A stretch of DNA of 64,000 nt from an uncultured Oscillospiraceae bacterium (GCA_902478785.1 CABSMJ010000009.1:49340-113339), one strand, 5' to 3'; positions 53,552 through 62,391 are shown, counted from the first letter of the stretch. Notes: generated by a model not told the origin, from the sequence alone. Program-made: numbers and translations.

Positions 53552-54103
53552 TCACCTGCGGTAGTAGATCAGCATGCTCAGCTCCGTATCCTCTGTGCCG
53601 GGATTGTAGTAGGCGTGGGCCACATCCGCGTGGAAGCGGATGGAGTCCCCCATGGACAATTCGTAGTCCTGTCCGTCCACGGTGATCCGCAGCTGCCCGG
53701 CAAAGACGGTGATATATTCCTCAGAACCCTCCAGGTGGGGCTGGGCGGAGAGCTGCCCGCCGGGCTTGATGTGGATGCGGTAGGTCTCAAATAGGTGCTC
53801 GTCGTCAAACGGGAAGAGGGGATAGTTTACATACCGCCCTTCGTCCTCTGCCAGAGGCTGTGCCTCTGCCTGACGCAGCACAGCCACCTCCTGCTGTCCG
53901 TCCTCCACTAAGGAGGTAAAGGAGACCTTGTATCCGTTGGCAATCTTCCAGAGAACGGAGATGGTGGGATTGACCTCTCCCTTTTCGATCTGGGCCAGCA
54001 TGCTCCGGGAGACGCCGGTCAGAGCTGCCGCCGCATCCAGAGTCAGCCGCTTTTTGGTCCGTATGGCTTTGACGTTTTCCGCCACCACTGCGGTCACATC
54101 CAT
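53552..54103 (-). CDS. XRE-family regulator with C-terminal cupin domain
   Basis: A 183-residue regulator. N-terminal HTH: IRTKKRLTLDAAAALTGVSRSMLAQIEKGEVNPT. C-terminal RmlC-like cupin (about 105-183): HLEGSEEYITVFAGQL and MGDSIRFHADVAHAYYN. This family senses small molecules or polyamines and often controls a neighbouring permease. AGGAGCG lies 10 nt before the ATG; the divergent LysE gene starts 111 nt away, with a repeat likely to be its operator. Confidence 0.88.
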   Translation of the reverse strand: MDVTAVVAENVKAIRTKKRLTLDAAAALTGVSRSMLAQIEKGEVNPTISVLWKIANGYKVSFTSLVEDGQQEVAVLRQAEAQPLAEDEGRYVNYPLFPFDDEHLFETYRIHIKPGGQLSAQPHLEGSEEYITVFAGQLRITVDGQDYELSMGDSIRFHADVAHAYYNPGTEDTELSMLIYYRR

Positions 54104-54123
54104 TTTTTCACGCTCCTGTTGAC

Positions 54124-54153
54124 ATTATATCGGAAATATAGTATATTATACAA
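54124..54153 (-). promoter_or_regulatory. Sigma-A promoter of the XRE-cupin gene
   Basis: TTGTAT, 18-nt spacer, TATAAT on the minus strand. Confidence 0.55.
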
Positions 54154-54157
54154 GAAA

Positions 54158-54192
54158 TCTGGTATCGTGGAAATTCTTCTGGTATGATACCA
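54158..54192. promoter_or_regulatory. Candidate operator of the XRE-cupin regulator
   Basis: TCTGGTAT occurs twice exactly 20 bp apart (54158 and 54178). The second copy is part of a 13-bp palindrome, TGGTATGATACCA. It lies between the divergent genes. Confidence 0.55.
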
Positions 54193-54214
54193 CGCTCAGA
54201 AGGGGATGTCAAAG

Positions 54215-54796
54215 ATGTTCAACTGGTTTTCCTTTTTGACCTACGCGGTGGTCACGGCGATCACGCCAGGGCCCAACACCATTTCCTCCATGACCAACGG
54301 CAGCCGGCTGGGATTCAGAAGGGCGCTGCCTTACAATTTTGGCATCTGGGTGGGCTTCTCCATTGTCATGGTGCTGTGTACCGTGTGCTGCAGTCTGCTC
54401 TCCGCCCTGATTCCCAAGATCAAGACGCCTATGCTGGTGGTGGGGGCGGCCTATATCCTGTATCTGGCTTGGGGCACCTTTCGGAGTGATGGCATCCAGG
54501 AGAAGTCCCAACGGGACGGCTTTCTGGCTGGGCTTTTGCTGCAGTTCGTCAACCCCAAGATCTACATCTACGGCATCGTGTCCATGGAGGCCTACATCCT
54601 GCCCTATTTCAGCGGTCAGGTGCTTCCGTTGCTGGGCTTTGCGTTGCTGCTGGCGTTCATCGGCTTTTTCTTCACGCTGTGCTGGTCGGCCTTCGGCTCC
54701 GTGTTCCACTGGCTGTTTTCCAAGCATGCCAAGGTGGTCAACACCGTCATGGCGCTGCTGCTGGTCTACTGCGCGGTGTCCCTGTTTTTTGCATAA
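54215..54796 (+). CDS. LysE/RhtB-family transporter
   Basis: A 193-residue, six-helix exporter. ITPGPNTISSMTNGSRLGFRRA is the LysE/RhtB signature. It exports an amino acid or a metabolite. I use the ATG at 54215, 9 nt after AAGGGG; the ATG at 54206 sits next to the ribosome site. Its divergent partner is the XRE-cupin gene. Confidence 0.85.
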   Translation: MFNWFSFLTYAVVTAITPGPNTISSMTNGSRLGFRRALPYNFGIWVGFSIVMVLCTVCCSLLSALIPKIKTPMLVVGAAYILYLAWGTFRSDGIQEKSQRDGFLAGLLLQFVNPKIYIYGIVSMEAYILPYFSGQVLPLLGFALLLAFIGFFFTLCWSAFGSVFHWLFSKHAKVVNTVMALLLVYCAVSLFFA

Positions 54797-54811
54797 CGAA
54801 AAATGGTTCCA

Positions 54812-54851
54812 GGCGGGAGCGTCCTTTGGAGGATGCTCCCGCCCGCTTTTC
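54812..54851 (+). terminator. Intrinsic terminator
   Basis: GGCGGGAGC outer stem with inner GTCC..GGAT pairing, closing at GCTCCCGCC and CTTTT. Confidence 0.75.
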
Positions 54852-54995
54852 CTCGTTCAAAGGTACAGATGCCCCCTTTCCATAAAGTAAAAATTCCCAT
54901 AAAAAATATGGGAATTGACAAGCGGGGCGATGACAGGTATACTCGGTTTTACTTCATGATACATTAAAATTGAAATGCAACAGATGGGAACGATT

Positions 54996-57410
54996 ATGAG
55001 ACGAAACATGCGATTTTTCTTATCCGTACTTTTATGTGCGGGTCTTTTATTTTCAGCAGCGGCCACGGCCCAGGCAGAGGACGGGATCGCCGTAGATGAA
55101 AACCACTTTCCCGACCCGGTGTTCCGCCAGTGGATTTTGGACGAAAAGAATTTGAACGGAGCGGGCGCTGACGGTGTGCTGACGTCGGAGGAGGTCCAGG
55201 GGATCACGGAGATCCAGGTGTCCAATCAGGGAATTGCCTCCCTGGAGGGGATTGGGACCTTTGTTAACCTGGAGAAGCTCTATTGCAGCAATAACTTGCT
55301 GACGGCTTTGGATGTGAGCGGAAATCCTAAGCTAAAGACGCTGCTGTGTGATATCAACCGCCTGACAGAGCTGGATTTGTCTCACAACCCGGCCCTGATC
55401 AACCTCAACTGCGAGCTCAATTATCTGACCAGTCTGAATCTGACCGGCTGCACAGAGCTGGACTGGCTCTACTGCCGGCACAATCTGCTCTCTCAGCTGG
55501 ACCTGTCCACCAATACGAAACTGACTTTCATAGAGACCTTTGACAACCGCCTGACCAGCATCGATGTGAGTATGCTCACCCAGCTGGGGTTTCTGCATAT
55601 CGACCACAACAAGCTCACAGAGCTGGACCTGAGCCACAATACCGCCCTGGTCAACGACGGCAGCGGCTTTGTGGTACGCAATAATTATATCCGTAAGCTG
55701 ATCCTGCCGGATCATGAGAATCTGACGGTGAAGCCGGACGTCTACGCGGAGCAAAATGACCAGGACGGCTATGCTGAGACGGAGTGGTACTTGGACCAGG
55801 GCTTTACCCAGCCTGTCGAGGGGGACATCCAGGCCAAGGGCCAGACCCTCTATGCCAAGTGGATTCCCAATCCCTATACCATTTCTTTTCACGCCAACGG
55901 GGGCACCGGGACCATCGCGCCAATTTCCACGGTGTACGATGCCCAGGTGCAGCTGCCCTCCCAGGGGATGAGTCGCAAGGGCTATACATTCACGGGCTGG
56001 ATGGGCTATGTGGATGGCAAGGACCGTCTCTATGCCCCTGGGGAGACCGTGAGCAACCTGACCGGCAAGAAGTCCTATCAAAACGCCATCACGCTCTATG
56101 CCCAGTGGGAGCCCTACCAGGCCAAGCTGGACGCCAACGGAGGCCGCTTTTCCGATGGGCAGGAGACTGTGGTGCTCCCGGTGACGGGAGAGAGCGCTCC
56201 GCTGTCCTTGCCTGGTGACCAGGTGGTGCAATGGGAGGGCAAGGAGCTGCTGGCCTGGGCCCAGACGGCAGCGCCGGACTTCTCTCAGGATACCCCCTTC
56301 TACCTGCCGGATACAGAGGTGACGGTCCCTCAGGGCAGTGACTTTTACGCCCAGTGGCGCCAGGGTCAGGCCTTTGTGGTCTACCATGGAGGGGACGACA
56401 GCACCGTGCGGCTGCAAAAGCGGACGGGCGAGACCCTTTCCCTCTACGGTGGCGATACCTTTTTGCGGGACGGGAAGCCCCTCCTGGCCTGGAATACCCG
56501 CCCGGACGGCACCGGTACCAGTTACCTCCCCGGCGCCTCTGTGGCCAGCAGCGCCCTGAAGGGGGACATCACCCACCTCTATGCCCTGTGGGTCTATCCC
56601 ACCCAAACGGAGCTGACCCTAAATAGGGACAGCTATGTCTATACGGGCCGGAGCGTGGCCCTGGAGGCCCAGGCCGCGGTGCAATGTGCCGGCACCCCGG
56701 TGGAGGGAACTCAGGTGGAGTATGTGTACTACCTGGCCTCCCACCCGGACACGCCCCTTCCCGCTGCCCCTACAGAGGCAGGCAGCTATCTGGTCCGGGC
56801 GGTGTTCTATGGGGACGACGGTCGGGCTCTCATGGAGAGCAGCAGTGAGGCAAAGGCTTTCACCATCACCCAGGGCACGGCGGCTTTGGCCTTTGAAGGC
56901 CCCCAGACCTTCCTGTGGACGGGTAAGGCGCCGAACATGCAGGCCCCAACCCTGACCCTGAACGGGGCGCCCTGGCAGGCGGAGCTGACCTACCGTTACC
57001 GCGCTCAGGGGACGGAGGAGTGGACCTCCGGCCTGCCCACGGCGGCGGGCAGCTATCAGCTTCAGGCCGCTCTGGGGGAGACGGCAAGCCACACCGCCGC
57101 GGTGGCGGAGACCACGGTACAGATCTTCTGCTTCCAGGAGCAAGAGGGCCTGGTGACCGGTTCTGTTCCGGTGGAATTGCCCGGCGGTTCGGGGAGCTGC
57201 CAGGTGGTAGTGGCCCTCTATGACCAGGGAAGCGGCCAGCTGCTGGATCGGACGGTCCGCACCTGCGCCCTGGGACAGGACGCGGTGACCTTGACGGACC
57301 TGCGCCTGGACTCCCGGGGTAGGGAAAACCTGACTGTGAAGGTCTTTCTGCTGGGCGGGAGCTTGAGCCCTCTGGGCCCAGCCTCCACCTATGCCGTCTG
57401 GCGGACTTAA
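54996..57410 (+). CDS. Large secreted protein: leucine-rich repeats plus InlB-type and Ig-like repeats
   Basis: An 804-residue secreted protein. Signal peptide MRRNMRFFLSVLLCAGLLF... with cleavage near AQA. Residues 40-225 are leucine-rich repeats (L..LY..NN.L..LDVSGNP style). Then come Listeria-Bacteroides (InlB B) repeats (YTISFHANGGTGTIAP, FTGWMGYVDGK ... LYAQWEP) and several Ig-like/MBG-like modules. It ends without an LPXTG or other sorting signal. A longer start at 54975 is possible; neither site has a strong ribosome site. Probable adhesion or binding protein; function inferred. Confidence 0.85.
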   Translation: MRRNMRFFLSVLLCAGLLFSAAATAQAEDGIAVDENHFPDPVFRQWILDEKNLNGAGADGVLTSEEVQGITEIQVSNQGIASLEGIGTFVNLEKLYCSNNLLTALDVSGNPKLKTLLCDINRLTELDLSHNPALINLNCELNYLTSLNLTGCTELDWLYCRHNLLSQLDLSTNTKLTFIETFDNRLTSIDVSMLTQLGFLHIDHNKLTELDLSHNTALVNDGSGFVVRNNYIRKLILPDHENLTVKPDVYAEQNDQDGYAETEWYLDQGFTQPVEGDIQAKGQTLYAKWIPNPYTISFHANGGTGTIAPISTVYDAQVQLPSQGMSRKGYTFTGWMGYVDGKDRLYAPGETVSNLTGKKSYQNAITLYAQWEPYQAKLDANGGRFSDGQETVVLPVTGESAPLSLPGDQVVQWEGKELLAWAQTAAPDFSQDTPFYLPDTEVTVPQGSDFYAQWRQGQAFVVYHGGDDSTVRLQKRTGETLSLYGGDTFLRDGKPLLAWNTRPDGTGTSYLPGASVASSALKGDITHLYALWVYPTQTELTLNRDSYVYTGRSVALEAQAAVQCAGTPVEGTQVEYVYYLASHPDTPLPAAPTEAGSYLVRAVFYGDDGRALMESSSEAKAFTITQGTAALAFEGPQTFLWTGKAPNMQAPTLTLNGAPWQAELTYRYRAQGTEEWTSGLPTAAGSYQLQAALGETASHTAAVAETTVQIFCFQEQEGLVTGSVPVELPGGSGSCQVVVALYDQGSGQLLDRTVRTCALGQDAVTLTDLRLDSRGRENLTVKVFLLGGSLSPLGPASTYAVWRT

Positions 57411-57427
57411 CGCACAGAGAAAAAAGA

Positions 57428-57460
57428 CAGGCGGGCGCACCCAAAAGGTGTGCCCGCCTG
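57428..57460. terminator. Bidirectional terminator
   Basis: CAGGCGGGCGCACC / GGTGTGCCCGCCTG stem with AAAA loop region; the minus strand ends in TTTTTT. Confidence 0.8.
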
Positions 57461-57465
57461 TTGCG

Positions 57466-57885
57466 TTATCTTGTCTGGCTGCGGCAACGCCAGAGCAGGA
57501 CACCTATGCCCACTCCGACCAACAGACCGGTGCAGAACAGGGCGGCAAAGAGGAGGTCGAAAACCGCTGCCTCGGGGTTATACGTCCCCAGAAGGCTCCG
57601 GCGCAGCTGAGCCGCGGCAGAGGGAAACTGGCCCAGCAGTACCAGCCCCGCCGTGACGATGGCCAGCCCCAAGGCTGCCGGCAAAAGGCTCTGACTTCGC
57701 CGACGCAGGGAAAAGGCCATCGCTCCGCCGCAGAGTGCGGGGAGGAGCAACAGCGCCAGCAGGGGCGGCAGGATGTTTGGAGTCAGAGCAGCGATGAGCT
57801 GAATTGCCAGGCGGGGCAAAAGCGCGGCAGCGGCCACAGCCAGCACGGCCGTCAGCCCCTCCCGAAGGGTCCAGCACTTTCTCAT
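57466..57885 (-). CDS. Small membrane protein of unknown function
   Basis: A 139-residue protein with about four hydrophobic segments (LTAVLAVAAAALL, LLLLPALCGGAMAF, AIVTAGLVLLGQ, LLVGVGIGVLL). AAAGGAG precedes the ATG. I recognise no family. It is the last of three minus-strand genes (58797 to 57466) with short gaps, likely one operon from the promoter at 58850-58878. Confidence 0.6.
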   Translation of the reverse strand: MRKCWTLREGLTAVLAVAAAALLPRLAIQLIAALTPNILPPLLALLLLPALCGGAMAFSLRRRSQSLLPAALGLAIVTAGLVLLGQFPSAAAQLRRSLLGTYNPEAAVFDLLFAALFCTGLLVGVGIGVLLWRCRSQTR

Positions 57886-57904
57886 GGGACAGCACTCCTT
57901 TCTG

Positions 57905-58462
57905 CTAAAGGTGAACTTGGGAGGCCGTATCTCCCTGGGACTCTGCGGGCGGAGCGCCGTGGGCCTGGAGGTATTCCGCCAGCTGGTCCGCCAGGGCGCG
58001 GTCGGTGGGGTGGAACCGCAAAAATCCTGCCTCGGTGGCCAGAGAGAGGACCGCCAGTCGGTCCGTGTGGAAAAAGAGGGTAGCAAAGCCCTCTTCTTGG
58101 TTGTCCCAGACCAGGGAAACTGTGACAGAGCGGGTGCTGTCATCGGTGACCACGCTCTCCTGAGGCCAGGGAAGAAGATTGCGCAGGTCCGGACGGTATC
58201 GGGAGGACTGGAGCAGGGACAAGATGGCCTCGAATTCCTCCTCGCCTGGGTATACGGCGTTCACTGTGTAGGTGTCAAAGGCTAGGGAATGCAGTTCATC
58301 GATGCCGCTGATGGTGCAGGAGGCGCTGAGGCTGGTGACAGCGGTGTGGCCTTCCGGGAAGAGGGAGACAAAAGACCGGGGCCACAGCCGCCATGCCGCC
58401 AGTGCCAGCAACAAGAGCACCAACGCCCCTGCCAGCACTTTCTTCCAGAACCTGCGTTTCAT
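57905..58462 (-). CDS. Membrane-anchored hypothetical protein
   Basis: A 185-residue protein: basic N-terminus, one membrane helix (residues 9-25), then an extracellular domain with a conserved-looking WDNQEEGFATLFFHTDR stretch. No family recognised. Second gene of the three-gene operon; its position near an ECF/anti-sigma pair suggests an envelope role, which is inference. Confidence 0.6.
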   Translation of the reverse strand: MKRRFWKKVLAGALVLLLLALAAWRLWPRSFVSLFPEGHTAVTSLSASCTISGIDELHSLAFDTYTVNAVYPGEEEFEAILSLLQSSRYRPDLRNLLPWPQESVVTDDSTRSVTVSLVWDNQEEGFATLFFHTDRLAVLSLATEAGFLRFHPTDRALADQLAEYLQAHGAPPAESQGDTASQVHL

Positions 58463-58491
58463 GACGCTTCCTCCTTTTCAGGATTTGCAAC

Positions 58492-58797
58492 TCACTCCCG
58501 CTGCCGCAGGTCGCAGAGCCGGGAGACGGTCCCGCAGTGGGGGCAGGTGATGGGGTCTGTGCCCGCATAGCCCACTCCGGGCAGCCACCGGCCCGCAGGA
58601 CGCAGCGTCTGCCCGCAGACGGGGCAGAGATAGGGATGCTGGGCATAGTTCCGGCTTCCGCCTGCCAGGGCGATCACAAAGAGCACCGCGCCCAGGACCA
58701 GCAGCGGCTGTCCCCAGCCGGTCTCCCTCCCCCAAAAGCCTGCCAGAAGCAAAAGAATGGCAATCAGAGTAAGTCGGTTCCACATCCTCCGGCCCAT
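58492..58797 (-). CDS. Small membrane protein with C-terminal zinc ribbon
   Basis: A 101-residue protein: two hydrophobic helices (LTLIAILLLLAGF, LVLGAVLFVIALAGG), then CPVCGQTL ... CPHCGTVSR, a four-cysteine zinc ribbon. I use the ATG behind AAAAGGAGGAT. It heads the three-gene minus-strand operon. Function unknown. Confidence 0.65.
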   Translation of the reverse strand: MGRRMWNRLTLIAILLLLAGFWGRETGWGQPLLVLGAVLFVIALAGGSRNYAQHPYLCPVCGQTLRPAGRWLPGVGYAGTDPITCPHCGTVSRLCDLRQRE

Positions 58798-58849
58798 AAG
58801 GATCCTCCTTTTGAGTGTCCACGTATTCAAAACATTTGTCTTTATCATC

Positions 58850-58878
58850 AGTATACACTAGGGCGGGAAAAAGCGCAA
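58850..58878 (-). promoter_or_regulatory. Sigma-A promoter of the three-gene envelope operon
   Basis: TTGCGC, 17-nt spacer, TATACT on the minus strand: identical boxes and spacing to the dehydrogenase promoter at 3978-4006. Confidence 0.65.
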
Positions 58879-58964
58879 GATGGAGACGTGGGCTGGGGAG
58901 ACTGGCCGGCGGGAAAGGGCTATGGTATACTTTTTCCAAATGGGATGAGAAAACAAAAAATTTT

Positions 58965-58990
58965 TGTAACGAATTCGCTTTTCAAAGAAC
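58965..58990 (+). promoter_or_regulatory. Possible ECF promoter upstream of the second sigma gene
   Basis: TGTAACGAAT is shared with the other ECF gene (21180-21189). The -10 position reads GAAC rather than CGTC, so the match is partial. Confidence 0.35.
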
Positions 58991-59023
58991 CAACAGACAG
59001 AAAGACCGAGAGGGGGGAAGGAC

Positions 59024-59530
59024 ATGGCCTTTGGCGGCGAGGATCTGTATGAGCAGCACGCAAAGAGCATCTATCGCTATCTCTTCTCCCTGTGCGGTGA
59101 GGCAGACACGGCGGAGGAGCTGACCCAGGAGACCTTCTGCCAGGCGCTCAAGGGCCTGAACACCTTCCGGGGTGAGTGTACGCCCCAAGTCTGGCTGTGT
59201 GCCATTGCCAAGCGGCTGTGGTACAAGGAGCTGGAGCGCCGGCGGCGCACGGCTCCTTTGGAGGAGGAGACCCTCTCCCGATTGCCGGCAGACGACGACC
59301 CGGCGGGGGAGTACGAGCGCCGCAGCGACCGCATGGCCCTCTACCGAGCCATGCAGCAGCTGCCCCCGGACACCCGGGAGGTGCTCTATCTGCGCCTGGC
59401 GGGTGAGTTCTCCTTCCGGGAGATCGGAGACATTTTGGGGCGCAGCGAGGTGTGGGCCCGGGTGCGGTTTTACCGAGGAAAAGAGGAACTGTCACGAAGG
59501 ATGGGAGGTAAGGAACATGGGGGGAACTGA
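59024..59530 (+). CDS. ECF-family RNA polymerase sigma factor (second)
   Basis: A 168-residue sigma factor. Region 2: EQHAKSIYRYLFSLCGEADTAEELTQETFCQALKG; region 4: LPPDTREVLYLRLAGEFSFREIGDILGRSEVWARVRFYRGK. GGGGGGAAGG precedes the ATG. It overlaps its anti-sigma gene by 14 nt. Confidence 0.92.
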   Translation: MAFGGEDLYEQHAKSIYRYLFSLCGEADTAEELTQETFCQALKGLNTFRGECTPQVWLCAIAKRLWYKELERRRRTAPLEEETLSRLPADDDPAGEYERRSDRMALYRAMQQLPPDTREVLYLRLAGEFSFREIGDILGRSEVWARVRFYRGKEELSRRMGGKEHGGN

Positions 59531-60500
59531 AAAGAAATTGGACTGCTGCGTGATCCGGGACCTGCTGCCCTCTTACATCGAGGAGCTGACAGAGGAGGAG
59601 ACCACAGCTTTGGTCCGAGCCCATCTGGAGGGGTGCCCCGGCTGCCGGGAGGTGGAGCAGGCCATGCGTGCCGCCGTTCCCGTAGAGAGAGCGCCCAAGC
59701 GGGCCCTGAGATTCCTCCGGCGGGTCAAGCGTACCCGGCTGCTGGCAGCGGTGCTGTCCGTTCTGGCGGCACTGTGGTGCATGTGGTGGCTCTATGACCA
59801 GGCTTTCCACTATGCCAATACCGAGACCGGCCGGCTGGCGGCGGTGGAGGACTATATTCCCTCCCCGGACACCTCCCTGGGGCTCACCGGCGTGGAGGAG
59901 GGGACGCCTCTGGAGGTGGTGGGCTGGCAGACCAGGGAGGATCACCTTTTTATCTTCTATATGGCAGACAATGCGGAGCAGGTCCACGGCATCCTCCATC
60001 TGGTCCGGGGCCTCAACGGGAAGTACCAGACCGTGGAGGCAGATATGTCCCCCTCCGCCTATACCGCCGGGCTCTACGGCGGCAACCTGAGCCCCGGGGA
60101 CACGGACTGGCGGCTCTTTTATCTGGCGGGCTATGACTGCCGGGACATCTACGCTGCGGAGGCGGAGTTCTGGTACCATGAGTACGACGGTACGGGATAT
60201 GACACCGCCACCATCCGCTGTGACCTCAACGGGGAGGACTTCCTCCGGATAATGGACGTGGAGGAGCTGATGGAGGAACTGGGGCTTCCGGAAAAGGAGA
60301 ACGCCCGCCTGACGCTGGAGAGCGTGCGCCTCTTCGATAAGGACGGGACGGACGTGACGGAGAAGTACCGGAACGACGATACAGACCTCTCCTGGAGCAG
60401 CGGCAAGAGCACGGCGGAGCGGTTTTTACTCTACGTCTACCTGGGCATCGTGGCCCTGATTGGAGTGTACCTGACCCGCTATTTCCTGCGCCGGGACTGA
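59517..60500 (+). CDS. Anti-sigma factor with zinc finger, membrane anchor and large outer domain
   Basis: A 327-residue protein. N-terminal ZAS zinc finger (CCVIRDLLPSYIEELT, HLEGCPGC), a membrane helix near residues 80-97, an extracellular part of about 200 residues, and a second helix at the C-terminus (LLYVYLGIVALIGVYLTRYF). The outer domain has no family I know. It resembles the anti-sigma gene at 21697-22389 in its N-terminal half. Confidence 0.82.
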   Translation: MGGTEKKLDCCVIRDLLPSYIEELTEEETTALVRAHLEGCPGCREVEQAMRAAVPVERAPKRALRFLRRVKRTRLLAAVLSVLAALWCMWWLYDQAFHYANTETGRLAAVEDYIPSPDTSLGLTGVEEGTPLEVVGWQTREDHLFIFYMADNAEQVHGILHLVRGLNGKYQTVEADMSPSAYTAGLYGGNLSPGDTDWRLFYLAGYDCRDIYAAEAEFWYHEYDGTGYDTATIRCDLNGEDFLRIMDVEELMEELGLPEKENARLTLESVRLFDKDGTDVTEKYRNDDTDLSWSSGKSTAERFLLYVYLGIVALIGVYLTRYFLRRD

Positions 60501-60515
60501 AAAAACATCAAACGG

Positions 60516-60551
60516 GAGGCCGCGGCATACGCCGCGGCCTCGCTTATTTTT
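60516..60551. terminator. Bidirectional terminator
   Basis: Perfect stem GAGGCCGCGGC / GCCGCGGCCTC with ATAC loop, then GCTTATTTTT; it lies over the end of the convergent 244-residue gene. Confidence 0.8.
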
Positions 60552-61278
60552 CCGGCTGGGAGGATTTTTGGGAGGTCAATTTGACGATGGTACCGTTGGG
60601 ACGACAGTCGGCCTTGTAGACGGTTCCGTCCACTTTGCGGAAACGGATGTGATAGAGGCCGTTTTTCTTGGGGGAAAGATCGGTGATCTGCAGCTCATAG
60701 GGCTGACAGCCAAGAACCTTTGCCGCCCGGCGGTAAAAGCCGCCACAGTGGAACAGCACCCGGCGGGACTCTGCTTCTGTGACGCTCTTTTTCACCAGAC
60801 CCAGAAGGGCGTCCAAGCCCTTGCCCACCACATATCCCACCAGAGTCATGATCCATGGGTCAGAAGCGCAGGAGAGGATCAGCTCACTCAAACCGCTGGC
60901 GCCCTGTTCAAAGCGGGTCTTTTTGTAGATAGCCAGACCCTTGCGGGAGAGCGGCTCCTCGTTGCTCTGCCTGCGCCGCAGGCAGATATACCGGGCAAAG
61001 CGGTGCTCCGGCGTCTGGGGAAGGGAGGGGAGGGCCTCCATAACGGCCCGGGCCGTCTCCAGGCTGTGGGCGTTGAAGGCGAAGAAGTCCAGAAAACTCA
61101 GATGCTCCCCCTCTAGCAGCTCCAGGAAAAAACCATCACCTGTGTCCAGCTGTGCTTCCAGCTGCTCCAGGGGTACATCAGTGACCACAAGGCGCCGCAG
61201 CGAAGGCGCCGCTTTCCCCACCTCCGGATCCCCCAGTGGGTCGCTTTCGTAGAGGGAAAGCAGGAGTGTTCGGTACAT
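60544..61278 (-). CDS. Hypothetical protein (244 aa)
   Basis: A soluble protein with a Leu-rich N-terminal half and a single hydrophobic stretch (WIMTLVGYVVGKGLDALLGL) in the middle, then a basic C-terminal part. No family recognised. GAAAGGAGGC precedes the ATG, and the codon use matches the neighbours. It follows the VanZ-like gene on the minus strand with a 39-nt gap. Confidence 0.6.
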   Translation of the reverse strand: MYRTLLLSLYESDPLGDPEVGKAAPSLRRLVVTDVPLEQLEAQLDTGDGFFLELLEGEHLSFLDFFAFNAHSLETARAVMEALPSLPQTPEHRFARYICLRRRQSNEEPLSRKGLAIYKKTRFEQGASGLSELILSCASDPWIMTLVGYVVGKGLDALLGLVKKSVTEAESRRVLFHCGGFYRRAAKVLGCQPYELQITDLSPKKNGLYHIRFRKVDGTVYKADCRPNGTIVKLTSQKSSQPEK

Positions 61279-61317
61279 GAAAAGCCTCCTTTCCGGACAG
61301 ACCCTTGGGGCGCTGTT

Positions 61318-61905
61318 TCATCTATGCTGTTTTCCCGGCAGACGTCGCAGAGCATAGAAGAGGCATGTGGAGACGGCCACGCCGATGCCGTTTAGGACCA
61401 CGTCGTTGAGATCAAAGCTGCGGTCCATGAAAGGCTGGATGTTTTCAATGAGTAGGGAGGTCACCACACCCGTGAGAAGCGTCCGTTTCCAGGTGCTGCC
61501 CCGGCGGAACAGGGGATAGAGAACGCCAAAGGGCAGGAACAGCAGAATGTTGCCCAGATTCTCAGCGCTGAAGTCCCGGAAAAAGGTGAGGCGAAAATCG
61601 TAGACAAAGGTGAACCACCGGTATCCGCCCTCTCCCACGGGATAGGGGGACTGGTGATAGAAGAGAATATAGTAGGCGTCCGAGATCATGGCGGCAAACA
61701 GCGTCAGCCCCAGGAGGGCCGCCAGATAGGCCGGAAACAGGGCGGACAGCACCAGATGGGGGCCCGAGAGCCCTGGGGCGGTTTTTCTCTTATAAACGAG
61801 GTAGAGGACAAAGGTGAGAAGGGCGATGGGAATCATCTGCAGGAAATCTCCGATGTATGTGGAGAAAAAGAGGTACTGGAAGTTCATATCGTCGGGAAAG
61901 TACAT
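61318..61905 (-). CDS. VanZ family protein
   Basis: A 195-residue membrane protein with five or six helices. NLGNILLFLPFGVLYPLF, then IQPFMDRSFDLNDVVLNGIGV, are the VanZ family core (N..LF.PFG and SFD..D...N). VanZ relatives modestly raise teicoplanin resistance in some bacteria; most have unknown roles. The ATG at 61905 is used; GTG 9 nt earlier is also near AAAGGAGC. Confidence 0.8.
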   Translation of the reverse strand: MYFPDDMNFQYLFFSTYIGDFLQMIPIALLTFVLYLVYKRKTAPGLSGPHLVLSALFPAYLAALLGLTLFAAMISDAYYILFYHQSPYPVGEGGYRWFTFVYDFRLTFFRDFSAENLGNILLFLPFGVLYPLFRRGSTWKRTLLTGVVTSLLIENIQPFMDRSFDLNDVVLNGIGVAVSTCLFYALRRLPGKQHR

Positions 61906-61953
61906 AGAGGGCACACAGCTCCTTTCCACCAGCCAGGCAGGTGAGCCGCCGGT

Positions 61954-62280
61954 TCAACGGTGATACTTTCTCTTGATCCTGTAAAAATTCCATATCAGAA
62001 CAGGGATGCCCGGGAAAACTGCCAGGAGGACAAGGGCAATCCCCAGATAGGGAGACCAGAAATAGAGAAGCCCCGCCAGGTAGAAAAGCAGGGAGTACAG
62101 GCACCACATGACCCCGTTGGCCCTGTTGTAGGCCGGAATGTCCTTGATTTCATGCGAAGAAACGGTGGAACCGCTCCAGAACCACATGGGCTCTTTCCGC
62201 CTGGCGGCGTAAATTCCAATGCCGGTAAACGTGAGCCCCAGCATGAAATTGATGATCAGATTGACAAGGAATTCAGTCAT
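61954..62280 (-). CDS. Small SdpI/DUF3784-like membrane protein
   Basis: A 108-residue protein with about three helices. YNRANGVMWCLYSLLFYLAG after a first helix resembles SdpI/DUF3784-type immunity or integral proteins, but the match is loose. It lies upstream of the VanZ-like gene on the same strand, separated by 48 nt. AGAAAGGTGG lies 12 nt before ATG. Confidence 0.55.
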   Translation of the reverse strand: MTEFLVNLIINFMLGLTFTGIGIYAARRKEPMWFWSGSTVSSHEIKDIPAYNRANGVMWCLYSLLFYLAGLLYFWSPYLGIALVLLAVFPGIPVLIWNFYRIKRKYHR

Positions 62281-62353
62281 TCCGGCGGCCCACCTTTCTG
62301 CGCAAAACATCACGAGCGGCCTACTTTGATAAAAATGATACAGGATTCCTGAG

Positions 62354-62391
62354 AAAAAGGCAAGGGCTGGAGATTACCTCCAGCCCTTGCC
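62354..62391 (-). terminator. Intrinsic terminator of the DUF4417 gene
   Basis: GGCAAGGGCTGGAG stem paired with CTCCAGCCCTTGCC, with minus-strand TTTTT after it. Confidence 0.85.
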
